From: an uncultured Paraprevotella sp.
GTDB taxonomy: Bacteria > Bacteroidota > Bacteroidia > Bacteroidales > Bacteroidaceae
Length of the DNA: 61,586 nucleotides
NCBI GenBank assembly: GCA_947177395.1
Contig: CAMWUI010000015.1
Location: forward strand, 1 to 61,586
Reading direction: 5' to 3'
The notes under the pieces were generated by a model. The model searched no databases. It saw nothing but the letters and a program-made list of their open reading frames with translations, and had not been told where the DNA came from. Of the stretch, positions 44,380 to 52,688 are shown piece by piece (position 1 is the first letter of the stretch; each line of letters begins with the position of its first letter). Both the position numbers and the translations under genes were made by a program.

Positions 44380-46485
44380 ATGATTGTATGTATCGCTGAA
44401 AAGCCCAGTGTGGCACGGGATATCGCACATGTTCTGGGAGCAAACCAGAGTCACAGCGGATATATGGAAGGGAATGGGTATCAGGTGACTTGGACTTTCG
44501 GACATTTGTGTGAACTGAAAGAACCTCATGAATATAGTCCCTTGTGGAAGTCATGGAGTCTTTCCGCGCTTCCGATGATTCCTTCGCGTTTCAGTATCAA
44601 ACTGAAACACGACAAGGGAATCGCGGAACAGTTTGCCACGATAGAGCGTCTGATGCAGGCAGCCGACGGTATTATCAACTGCGGGGATGCGGGACAGGAG
44701 GGAGAACTTATTCAGCGATGGGTGATGCAGAAAGCCGGGGCTCGTTGCCCCGTGAAACGGCTGTGGATTTCCTCGCTGACGGAGGAAGCCATTCGTGAAG
44801 GGTTCCGGACGTTGAAAGACCAGCGGGAATACCAGTCTTTGTATGAGGCAGGATTGAGCCGGGCCATAGGCGACTGGATTCTGGGTATGAATGCGACACG
44901 GCTTTATACACTGAAGTATGCACAGGGGCGACAAGTGCTGAGTATCGGCCGGGTGCAGACTCCTACGCTGGCACTAATCGTGCGGCGGCAACAAGAAATT
45001 GAGAACTTCAGATCCGAGCCATACTGGGTGCTGACGACGGTATATCGGGATACGACCTTTACGGCAGTCATGGAGCAGGAGGACGAGGAAAGTCCGGCTC
45101 AGGAGAAACCTGAAAAGGAAGACTGTAAGAAAAATGCTTTGGGGCGTAAAGGGTTTGTCACGAAGGAGGAAGGCGAGGCCGCTTTGGCTACGATATGCCA
45201 GTCGCCTTTTACCGTGACGGATGTGAAGCAGAAGAAGGGGAGTGAAGCGCCTCCCCGTTTGTTCGATCTGACGTCCTTGCAGGTGGAGTGTAACCGTAAG
45301 TTCTCTTATTCGGCGGATCAGACTTTGCAGCTGATTCAAAGCTTGTATGAAAAGAAATTCACCACCTATCCTCGCGTGGACACGACATTCTTGAGCGATG
45401 ATATTTATCCCAAATGTCCGCAGATTCTGAAAGGATTGCAGGCCTATGCGGAACTGACGGTTCCGCTGGAGGGAAAGGTTCTGCTGAAAAGTAAAAAGGT
45501 TTTTGACTCGTCCAAAGTGACGGACCACCATGCTATTATTCCTACGGGAGTGCCGGCACAGAATATGACGGACATGGAGCGTAATGTGTATGATCTGATA
45601 GCCAGACGGTTCATTGGAGTGTTCTATCCGGACTGCCGCTTTTTGCAGACGACTGTGTTGGGGGAAGTGCAGGGGATTGAGTTCAAAGTGACGGGAAAGC
45701 AGATTCTGGAACCGGGGTGGCGTGTGCTTTATGGCAATGGCAGTACCTTGCGTGACGGCGAAAAAATAGCGGATGAGGAACGTACGTTGCCTTCGTTCAG
45801 TAAAGGGGAAAGCGGTCCGCATGTCCCCAATCTGGCGGAAAAATGGACTGCTCCTCCCAAACCTTATACCGAGGCGACACTCCTGAGAGCCATGGAGACA
45901 GCGGGAAAACTGGTGGACGATGAGGAGTTGCGGGATGCTTTGAAAGAAAACGGCATCGGCCGTCCCTCCACCCGGGCTGCCATTATCGAAACGCTGTTTA
46001 AACGGCGCTATATACGAAAAGAGAGAAAGAATCTGATAGCAACGCCAACCGGTGTGGAACTGATCGGACTTATTCATGAGGAATTGCTGAAAAGCGCGGA
46101 ACTGACGGGTATCTGGGAGCGTAAGCTGAGGCTGATAGAGAAGCATGGTTATGATGCGAAGACATTTATAGATGAACTGAAGCAGATGGTGTCGGATATC
46201 GTTTATGCCGTGCTCACGGACAATAGCAACCGTCGGGTGGTGGAAGCAAAGGACGAAGAGAAAGCACCGGGGAAAAAGAAAGCCGCTTCCGGAAAAAAGA
46301 CACCGGCGGCATCGTCCGGCAAGCGTAAAAAAGCTGGAACTGCATCAGGCGCGGACGTGCCTGCGGTAACAGAAGGACAAATTTGTCCTTTGTGTGGAAA
46401 GGGGCATATCATCCGGGGGCGTGCGGCTTACGGTTGTTCCGAATGGAAAAACGGTTGTGCCTTCCGTGCTCCTTTGGAACAATAA
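44380..46485 (+). CDS. topB: DNA topoisomerase III
   Basis: A 701-residue type IA topoisomerase. The TOPRIM domain is at the N-terminus (MIVCIAEKPSVARDIAHVLG), with the acidic motif NCGDAGQEGELIQRW. The catalytic tyrosine is Y330 in KKFTTYPRVDTTFLSDD. After a Lys/Ala-rich linker (about residues 620-660) the C-terminus has one four-cysteine zinc-finger-like motif (CPLCGKGHIIRGRAAYGCSE). It relaxes and decatenates DNA via a transient 5'-phosphotyrosine link. It starts 247 bp from the divergent SusCD locus. This is a topB-like rather than TopA-like protein; a chromosomal TopA should exist elsewhere. Confidence 0.92.
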   Translation: MIVCIAEKPSVARDIAHVLGANQSHSGYMEGNGYQVTWTFGHLCELKEPHEYSPLWKSWSLSALPMIPSRFSIKLKHDKGIAEQFATIERLMQAADGIINCGDAGQEGELIQRWVMQKAGARCPVKRLWISSLTEEAIREGFRTLKDQREYQSLYEAGLSRAIGDWILGMNATRLYTLKYAQGRQVLSIGRVQTPTLALIVRRQQEIENFRSEPYWVLTTVYRDTTFTAVMEQEDEESPAQEKPEKEDCKKNALGRKGFVTKEEGEAALATICQSPFTVTDVKQKKGSEAPPRLFDLTSLQVECNRKFSYSADQTLQLIQSLYEKKFTTYPRVDTTFLSDDIYPKCPQILKGLQAYAELTVPLEGKVLLKSKKVFDSSKVTDHHAIIPTGVPAQNMTDMERNVYDLIARRFIGVFYPDCRFLQTTVLGEVQGIEFKVTGKQILEPGWRVLYGNGSTLRDGEKIADEERTLPSFSKGESGPHVPNLAEKWTAPPKPYTEATLLRAMETAGKLVDDEELRDALKENGIGRPSTRAAIIETLFKRRYIRKERKNLIATPTGVELIGLIHEELLKSAELTGIWERKLRLIEKHGYDAKTFIDELKQMVSDIVYAVLTDNSNRRVVEAKDEEKAPGKKKAASGKKTPAASSGKRKKAGTASGADVPAVTEGQICPLCGKGHIIRGRAAYGCSEWKNGCAFRAPLEQ

Positions 46486-46515
46486 AAAACGGAGGAAGAC
46501 GTTTTACTGATAAGT

Positions 46516-48570
46516 ATGAAAAAGAATCTCTGTTACTTGCTGTTATTGTTGCCGTTTCTTGTAGGATGCGGAGCGGAGAATAATGTCAGGAAAGGCGATG
46601 CCTTTTATGCGCTTGGCGAATATTTCGACGCGGCGGCAGAGTATAAGAGGGCTTATATGCGTACGCCTGTCAAGGAAAAGGCCAAACGGGCGGAACGGGC
46701 CTATAAGGCTGCCGATTGTTATCGCCGTATCAATGCGTCGGCCAAGGCTTTGGGGTCTTATCAAAGCGCCATTCGCTATAAATATCCGGATAGTCTGGCT
46801 TATTTCTATCTGGCACAGATGCAACACCGTGGCGGTGATTATAAGAAAGCGGAGGAAAATTATCGGTATTATCTGGAGTTTGACCCGACCCATCGGCTGG
46901 CACTAAACGGAGTGCAGGGATGTATGCTGGCCCCCTTGTGGAAAAACAAGCCGACGAACTACACCGTGAAGCGTCAGCCGCTGTTTAACTCCCGTCGTAC
47001 GGACTTTTCGCCGGTGTTGGCGGGGGATGAAAGCGAACAGTTGTTCTGGACTTCCACGCGTCCGCAGGCTACGGGCGGTGAAGTCAGCGGTATAACCGGA
47101 GTAAAGAACGGGGATATCTTTTTTTCTAAAAAGGATGATAAAGGAAAATGGCAGCAACCGGAACTTATCGAGGGAGAGCTGAACAGCGAATACGACGAGG
47201 GCGCCTGTGCTTTTTCTCCGGATCAGAAGACCATGTATCTGACCCGTTGTACACATGACCCTGATTATCCCCGTTATGCACAAATCTTCACTTCTTCGCG
47301 TTCGGATGCGGCGTGGAGTAAACCTCAGTTGTTGGAAATCACGAAAGATACGTTGTCTTCGTATGCCCATCCGGCTGTGACTCCGGATGGGCAGTGGCTG
47401 TATTTCGTTTCGGATATGCCCGGCGGACTCGGCGGACTGGACATCTGGCGCGTGCGCCTGACGAGCAACGGGCTGGGGGGAGTTGAAAACTTGGGTGAAC
47501 CGGTCAATACGCCTGGCAATGAGATGTTCCCTGCTTTCCGTCCAAACGGAGAATTTTATTTCTCGTCCGACGGGCATCCTGGGATGGGAGGTCTGGATCT
47601 GTTCTGTGCTGTATGCGATACAGCCGGCGTGTGGACGGTGGAAAACCTGCGGTCGCCTATGAATTCTGCCGGTGATGATTTTGGCATGACATTCGAGGGG
47701 TTGCACAACCGCGGATATTTCAGCAGCAATCGGGGAGACGCAAGAGGATGGGACCATATCTACAGTTTCGAAAAGCCGGAAATATTGCAGACCGTGCGGG
47801 GATGGGTGTATGAGAAAGACGGTTATGAACTGCCCGGGGGGCTGGTGTATATGGTGGGCAATGATGGGACCAATCTCAAACTGAGCGTGCGCGGCGATGG
47901 TTCGTTCGTGCAACAGATACAGCCCAATGTGGACTATGTGTTTCTCGGCACGTGCGAGGGGTATCTGAATCATAAGGAAGAACTGCGTGTCGATACCAGC
48001 AGTGTCAGTCGCGAATATGTGTTGCAGTTCCCGTTGGCTTCTATTACGGCACCGGTGCTGGTAAACAATGTGTTTTACGAGTTCGACCGCGCGGATCTGA
48101 CACCGGAATCCACCCAGTCGCTGGACGAACTGGTGGCATTGCTCGACGAGAATCCGAACATCACCATCGAACTGAGTGCCCATTGCGATTACCGGGGAAA
48201 TGACGCTTATAACCTGAAACTTTCCCACCGTCGTGCCGAATCGGTGGTGAATTATCTGATAGATCACGGCATAGCCGCCGACCGTCTCACTCCCATGGGA
48301 TATGGAGAGACGCATCCGAAGACAGTAACGCGCAAAGTGGCTGAGATGCATTCTTTCCTGCATGAAAACGATACATTGACAGAGGCTTTTATCCTGGCTT
48401 TGCCGGAAGAACAGCAGGAGATTTGTAATGCTCTTAACCGGCGTACGGAATTTAAAGTTCTTCGTACCACTTACGGGCTTTTTGATGAGAAAGGCAATGT
48501 CGTCCTTCGTAAGAAAGAAGAGAAAACATCGGCGCGGAAAGAAGAAAATACGGATATGTGGCCGTTTTAA
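46516..48570 (+). CDS. PorE-like lipoprotein: TPR, beta-propeller, regulatory-like and OmpA domains
   Basis: A 684-residue lipoprotein with lipobox LLPFLVGC. N-terminal TPR repeats (about residues 25-130) lead into PD40/WD40-like propeller blades (FSPDQKTMYLTRCTHD, VTPDGQWLYFVSDMPGGLGG, FRPNGEFYFSSDGHPGMGGL). A carboxypeptidase-regulatory-like segment follows, then a C-terminal OmpA domain (FYEFDRADLTPESTQSLDEL, NDAYNLKLSHRRAESV) that should bind peptidoglycan. This order matches PorE of the type 9 secretion apparatus, though similar proteins also occur in species without that system. It is 30 bp after topB. Confidence 0.82.
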   Translation: MKKNLCYLLLLLPFLVGCGAENNVRKGDAFYALGEYFDAAAEYKRAYMRTPVKEKAKRAERAYKAADCYRRINASAKALGSYQSAIRYKYPDSLAYFYLAQMQHRGGDYKKAEENYRYYLEFDPTHRLALNGVQGCMLAPLWKNKPTNYTVKRQPLFNSRRTDFSPVLAGDESEQLFWTSTRPQATGGEVSGITGVKNGDIFFSKKDDKGKWQQPELIEGELNSEYDEGACAFSPDQKTMYLTRCTHDPDYPRYAQIFTSSRSDAAWSKPQLLEITKDTLSSYAHPAVTPDGQWLYFVSDMPGGLGGLDIWRVRLTSNGLGGVENLGEPVNTPGNEMFPAFRPNGEFYFSSDGHPGMGGLDLFCAVCDTAGVWTVENLRSPMNSAGDDFGMTFEGLHNRGYFSSNRGDARGWDHIYSFEKPEILQTVRGWVYEKDGYELPGGLVYMVGNDGTNLKLSVRGDGSFVQQIQPNVDYVFLGTCEGYLNHKEELRVDTSSVSREYVLQFPLASITAPVLVNNVFYEFDRADLTPESTQSLDELVALLDENPNITIELSAHCDYRGNDAYNLKLSHRRAESVVNYLIDHGIAADRLTPMGYGETHPKTVTRKVAEMHSFLHENDTLTEAFILALPEEQQEICNALNRRTEFKVLRTTYGLFDEKGNVVLRKKEEKTSARKEENTDMWPF

Positions 48571-48623
48571 AGGACCATAATCTCCTTTTTTGTGGAAAAT
48601 CTCCCTTAGTCTGTTTTTTTTCG

Positions 48624-48631
48624 TATCTTTG
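48624..48631 (+). promoter_or_regulatory. metF promoter -7 element
   Basis: TATCTTTG, exact match to TAnnTTTG, 52 bp ahead of the metF start. Confidence 0.55.
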
Positions 48632-48683
48632 TACATCCACACCTTGTCTTGCGATAAGAGGTGGAAAAAAACAGATAGAATAG

Positions 48684-49637
48684 ATGAATGTCATAGATTT
48701 GATAAACAGTAGGGAGAGTTCGGCTTTTTCGTTTGAAGTGCTTCCGCCCCTGAAAGGGACAGGCATCGAAAAATTGTTTTGTACCATTGAGCAACTGAAA
48801 GAGTTTTCCCCGGCTTATATCAATATAACCACTCATCGCAGCGAGTACATATACAGGGAAGTGGGCGACGGTATGATGCAGCGTATGCGCATCCGCAGGC
48901 GTCCGGGAACGGTGGCGGTGGCGGCTGCCATTCAGAACAAATACGGCATTCATGTCGTGCCTCATGTCCTATGTAGCGGTTTTACACGCGAGGATATCGA
49001 ATACATGTTGCTTGACTTGCAGTTCTTGGGTATCAGCGACCTGCTGGTGTTGCGCGGGGATAAGGCGAGGGATGCTTCTTCTTTCCAGCCTACGGGAGAC
49101 GGCTATTCCTATGCGACGGAGCTGATGGAGCAGATTAATCGTTTCAATGCCGGGTTCTTTGTCGATGATACTCAGATAAAAGTTCCGGGCGAACCGTTTT
49201 CTTACGGGGTGGCCTGCTATCCGGAAAAACACGAGGAGTCGGCCAATCTGGAGAGTGATTTACAAATATTGAAACGCAAGGCCGACGGTGGAGCGGCTTA
49301 TGCCGTGACTCAATTGTTTTATGACAATGAGAAATATTTTTCGTTTGTGCGGCGGGCGCGGGAGATGGGAATCACAATTCCCATTATTCCCGGTATAAAA
49401 CCGCTTTCCAAACTTTCTCAGTTGACAATGGTGCCGAAAACATTCCATTGTGATCTGCCCCAACCGTTGGCCGAGGCTGTGAGAGCGTGCCGTACGGATG
49501 AAGAAGTGAAACACGTGGGAATCGAATGGGCGGTGGAACAATGCCGTGAATTGATGAACCACAAGGTACCGAGCATTCATTTCTATACCGTGTCTGCGGT
49601 GGAGAGCATCAGGGAGATTGCCAAACGAATATATTAG
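48684..49637 (+). CDS. metF: Methylenetetrahydrofolate reductase
   Basis: A 317-residue flavoenzyme that reduces 5,10-methylene-THF to 5-methyl-THF for methionine synthesis. The family start FSFEVLPPLKGTGIEKL, the THF/FAD stretch SDLLVLRGDKARDA, and AYAVTQLFYDNEKYFSFV plus IPIIPGIKPLSKLSQL are typical. Slightly longer than the roughly 296-residue E. coli enzyme. It ends 7 bp before holB, so the two are likely co-transcribed. I saw no SAM riboswitch in the 113-bp leader. Confidence 0.94.
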   Translation: MNVIDLINSRESSAFSFEVLPPLKGTGIEKLFCTIEQLKEFSPAYINITTHRSEYIYREVGDGMMQRMRIRRRPGTVAVAAAIQNKYGIHVVPHVLCSGFTREDIEYMLLDLQFLGISDLLVLRGDKARDASSFQPTGDGYSYATELMEQINRFNAGFFVDDTQIKVPGEPFSYGVACYPEKHEESANLESDLQILKRKADGGAAYAVTQLFYDNEKYFSFVRRAREMGITIPIIPGIKPLSKLSQLTMVPKTFHCDLPQPLAEAVRACRTDEEVKHVGIEWAVEQCRELMNHKVPSIHFYTVSAVESIREIAKRIY

Positions 49638-49644
49638 ACGGGAT

Positions 49645-50769
49645 ATGGCGTTCGGAAACGTAGTAGGACAGCAGGAACTGATAGAGCGGTTGTACCGCGA
49701 GGTGAGGGAGAATCGTCTGCCCCACGCTCTGCTGTTTCATGGACCGGAGGGGAGCGGCAAATTAGCCTTGGCCGTTTCTCTGGCCCGGTATCTGCTTTGC
49801 CGGCAGCCTGGAGAAACTGACGGGTGCGGCGTGTGCCCGTCCTGCCGGATGGCGGCTAAGCTGGAGCATCCCGATTTACATTTCTCGTTCCCGATCATCC
49901 GCAGCAAGGACGCAGCGAGTTCCGTGTCCGACGTTCATTTGACGGCCTGGCGCCGCCAGGTATTGTCCAATCCCTATTTCTCGTTCCGGACATGGCTGGA
50001 GGATATGGAGGCGGAAAATCAGCAGGCCATGATTTACACGGCCGAAAGCGATGCTATTCAGCGGAAGTTGAGCCTGAAATCAAGTCAGGGCGGGTGTAAG
50101 GTCATGGTGATATGGCGCCCGGAGAAGATGAACACCGAATGTGCGAACAAGTTGCTCAAGTTGATAGAGGAGCCGCCGTCGCGGACATACTTCTTGCTGG
50201 TAAGTCAGGAGCCGGAGAAAGTGTTGCCTACTATTCTCAGTCGGACGCGGCAGATTTTTGTGCATGCATTGGATGCGGATACCATAGGCAAGGCACTTGT
50301 GGAGAGGGAACAGTTGGTACCGGAACAGGCGATGCAGATGGCTCGTGTCGCGCATGGCAGTTATACGGCGGCTTTGGAAGCCATGACGGCCCACAAAGAC
50401 AATGCTCTGTTCTTTGAACTTTTTGTTATTCTGATGCGACTGAGTTATCAGCGGAAAATCAAGGAAATGAAAAAGTGGAGCGAGCAGGTGGCGGCACTGG
50501 GACGGGAGCGGCAGAAGGCATTTTTGGAATATTGCCAGCATTTGGTACGGGAGAATTTTATGTATAATTTCCGGGAAGAAGAGTTGAATTACATGAATTC
50601 GATGGAGAGTGATTTTTCCGTGAAATTCGCCCGTTTCATCAATGAGAGAAATGTGATAAAGATAATGAACGAACTGAGCGAGGCGCAGCGTGATGTAGAG
50701 CAGAATGTCAGTCCGAAGATGATTTTCTTCGATCTGGCTCTTAAAATGATTGTGCTCCTCATTCAATAA
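49645..50769 (+). CDS. holB: DNA polymerase III delta-prime subunit
   Basis: A 374-residue clamp-loader ATPase-fold protein. The start is ATG 49645 (MAFGNVVGQQELIERLYREV); the frame is open 27 bp further into metF, but that part is not conserved-looking. Walker A FHGPEGSGKLALAVSLARYL and the zinc-binding cysteines LLCRQPGETDGCGVCPSC are present. EKMNTECANKLLKLIEEPPS and ILSRTRQIFVHAL are the sensor and arginine-finger region. It helps load the sliding clamp. ricT follows within 14 bp. Confidence 0.9.
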   Translation: MAFGNVVGQQELIERLYREVRENRLPHALLFHGPEGSGKLALAVSLARYLLCRQPGETDGCGVCPSCRMAAKLEHPDLHFSFPIIRSKDAASSVSDVHLTAWRRQVLSNPYFSFRTWLEDMEAENQQAMIYTAESDAIQRKLSLKSSQGGCKVMVIWRPEKMNTECANKLLKLIEEPPSRTYFLLVSQEPEKVLPTILSRTRQIFVHALDADTIGKALVEREQLVPEQAMQMARVAHGSYTAALEAMTAHKDNALFFELFVILMRLSYQRKIKEMKKWSEQVAALGRERQKAFLEYCQHLVRENFMYNFREEELNYMNSMESDFSVKFARFINERNVIKIMNELSEAQRDVEQNVSPKMIFFDLALKMIVLLIQ

Positions 50770-50782
50770 TATGCAGTGTATT

Positions 50783-52189
50783 ATGGATTATGAATTTAAA
50801 TTGAACGGTGTGGAACGGGGGCTGTGTGCCAAAGGTTGCAGTCGGCAGGACAAGCAACTGAATACGTATGACTATCTGGCCGACATTCCCGGCAACACGG
50901 AAGATACGGATCTGGTGGAAGTGCAGTTCAAGAACACACGCAAGGGATACTATCACAACAGCAACGGGTTGCCTCTGGAAAAAGGAGACATTGTGGCTGT
51001 CGAGGCTTCGCCCGGCCATGACATCGGAGTGGTGACACTTACGGGACGGCTGGTGCTGTTACAGATGAAGAAAGCCAATCTGAAATCCGACCAGGAGATC
51101 AAGCGGGTTTACCGGAAAGCCAAGCCGGTGGACATGGAGAAATATGAGGAAGCCAAGGCGCGCGAGCATGCTACCATGATTCGTTCCCGCCAGATAGCCA
51201 AGGAACTGGGGCTGGACATGAAAATCGGTGATGTGGAATATCAGGGCGACGGTAACAAGGCCATCTTCTACTATATAGCGGACGGAAGAGTGGACTTCCG
51301 CCAGCTTATCAAGGTTTTGGCGGAGAATTTCCGCGTACGTATCGAAATGAAGCAGATTGGTGCTCGGCAGGAAGCCGGGCGTATCGGGGGCATCGGTCCC
51401 TGCGGACGCGAGCTGTGTTGTGCCACGTGGATGAAAAACTTCGTATCGGTGTCTACGAGTGCGGCCCGCTTTCAGGATATTTCACTCAATCCTCAGAAAC
51501 TGGCCGGGCAGTGTGCCAAACTGAAGTGTTGCATGAACTACGAGGTGGATGTCTATGTCGAGGCAGGAAAGCGCCTTCCCAGCCGTGAAATCACTCTGTT
51601 GACTCAGAGCGGAGAATATTTCTTCTTCAAGGCGGATATCCTGGCCGGCATGGTGACATATTCATCCGATAAGAAATTGGCGGCCAATCTGGTCACGCTT
51701 CCGGTAAAACGCGTGTTCGAGATTATTAATATGAACCGGCGCGGAGAGAAACCCGATAGTCTGGAGGCAGAACAGTCGGTGGCGTCCGGTCCGTCCGACC
51801 TTGTGGAGCAGGAGAGTCTGACCCGGTTCGACAAGCGCAAGAAAACGAGAAACAACAAAAAGCGCAGGGAGGACTCCCAGGCAGGAAAGGCTGCTGTCCG
51901 CACCGAAGCCGGTACGTCAGAAGCCGGAAGCGAAAACAACCGGGATGGCGGGCGCGGCGGCAACCGTCGGGACAATCGCAACCGTGATGCCGGTAAAAAC
52001 GGTGAGCAGCGTCGTCCCCGTGACGGACGGAAAGCCGAGGCATCGGACGGGAAGGCCGAAGAGATGGATAACAGGAAAGAGAACCGTCAGGAGAATCGTC
52101 GCCGGTCGCGCAACGGTCGTCGCGAACAGCGGGGCAGGAACGGTGGTGTACAGGATAGAAACGAATCTACTGAAAACGCTGGCGAATGA
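50783..52189 (+). CDS. ricT: RicT/PSP1-domain protein with long basic disordered tail
   Basis: A 468-residue protein with the PSP1 core LVEVQFKNTRKGYYHNSNGL and then RQLIKVLAENFRVRIEMKQI. The cysteine-rich GIGPCGRELCCATWMK and AGQCAKLKCCMNYEVDVY are proposed Fe-S ligands in RicT. In Bacillus RicT acts with RicAF on RNA processing. Residues after about 330 are unusual: low-complexity, rich in Arg, Asn, Lys and Gly with NRRDNRNRD- and NRQENRRRSRN-like repeats, probably RNA-binding or disordered. The start is placed at ATG 50783; ATG 50771 adds four residues. It overlaps gldH by 4 bp. Confidence 0.86.
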   Translation: MDYEFKLNGVERGLCAKGCSRQDKQLNTYDYLADIPGNTEDTDLVEVQFKNTRKGYYHNSNGLPLEKGDIVAVEASPGHDIGVVTLTGRLVLLQMKKANLKSDQEIKRVYRKAKPVDMEKYEEAKAREHATMIRSRQIAKELGLDMKIGDVEYQGDGNKAIFYYIADGRVDFRQLIKVLAENFRVRIEMKQIGARQEAGRIGGIGPCGRELCCATWMKNFVSVSTSAARFQDISLNPQKLAGQCAKLKCCMNYEVDVYVEAGKRLPSREITLLTQSGEYFFFKADILAGMVTYSSDKKLAANLVTLPVKRVFEIINMNRRGEKPDSLEAEQSVASGPSDLVEQESLTRFDKRKKTRNNKKRREDSQAGKAAVRTEAGTSEAGSENNRDGGRGGNRRDNRNRDAGKNGEQRRPRDGRKAEASDGKAEEMDNRKENRQENRRRSRNGRREQRGRNGGVQDRNESTENAGE

Positions 52190-52665
52190 TTGACTGTCAC
52201 GGACGTTCTCTGGTGCGGGCGGCGGGCATGTGTCTGTTTTTGTCCGCCTGCGGCAGTGAGGCCTGGTATCACACGTATGAGCCGATGCCAGCTGCTGTAT
52301 GGGGAAAGTCCGATACGCTGACTTATTGTCTGCCGGAGGTTCCCGATTCAGGGCTGTATGATTTCTATGTAGATGTGCGCACGACGGCCGCTTTCCCCTA
52401 TACGGGCTTGAAGGTCGGAGCTCTTACCGGCACAGACAGCCTTTCCGCCGAAAGACGGGATACGGCGGATTGTCGGGTGCAGACGCCGTCGGGCATCCCT
52501 TTGGGTGAGGGAGTAACGCTCATTTGCCACGAGGCGCCTCTTTTCCGTCTTTTCCTATGCCCCGGCCAGCGTACTACCGTGCGCTTATATCACGTCATGA
52601 GGAAGGAAGACTTGCCTGGGGTGAGCGACGTGGGACTGAAAGTCGTGCCGGTCGCAAAAATGTGA
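52186..52665 (+). CDS. gldH: GldH-like gliding motility lipoprotein
   Basis: A 159-residue lipoprotein with lipobox CLFLSAC. Typical GldH stretches are GLYDFYVDVRTTAAFPYTGL and the C-terminal YHVMRKEDLPGVSDVGLKV. GldH is needed for gliding in Flavobacterium, but non-motile Bacteroidales keep it, next to ricT and holB. Its role there is unclear, perhaps in envelope biogenesis. The ATGA overlap with ricT (52186-52189) couples translation. Confidence 0.82.
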   Translation: MIDCHGRSLVRAAGMCLFLSACGSEAWYHTYEPMPAAVWGKSDTLTYCLPEVPDSGLYDFYVDVRTTAAFPYTGLKVGALTGTDSLSAERRDTADCRVQTPSGIPLGEGVTLICHEAPLFRLFLCPGQRTTVRLYHVMRKEDLPGVSDVGLKVVPVAKM

Positions 52666-52688
52666 TTAACCTTTTATTATTGATAACT

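Noticed and set aside
44199..44399. 66-residue plus-strand frame before topB
   Set aside because: It overlaps the topB promoter and start, and its sequence has no recognisable feature.
48571..48683. SAM or folate riboswitch ahead of metF
   Set aside because: The 113-bp leader contains a promoter element and only a weak short dyad. No riboswitch core is recognisable.
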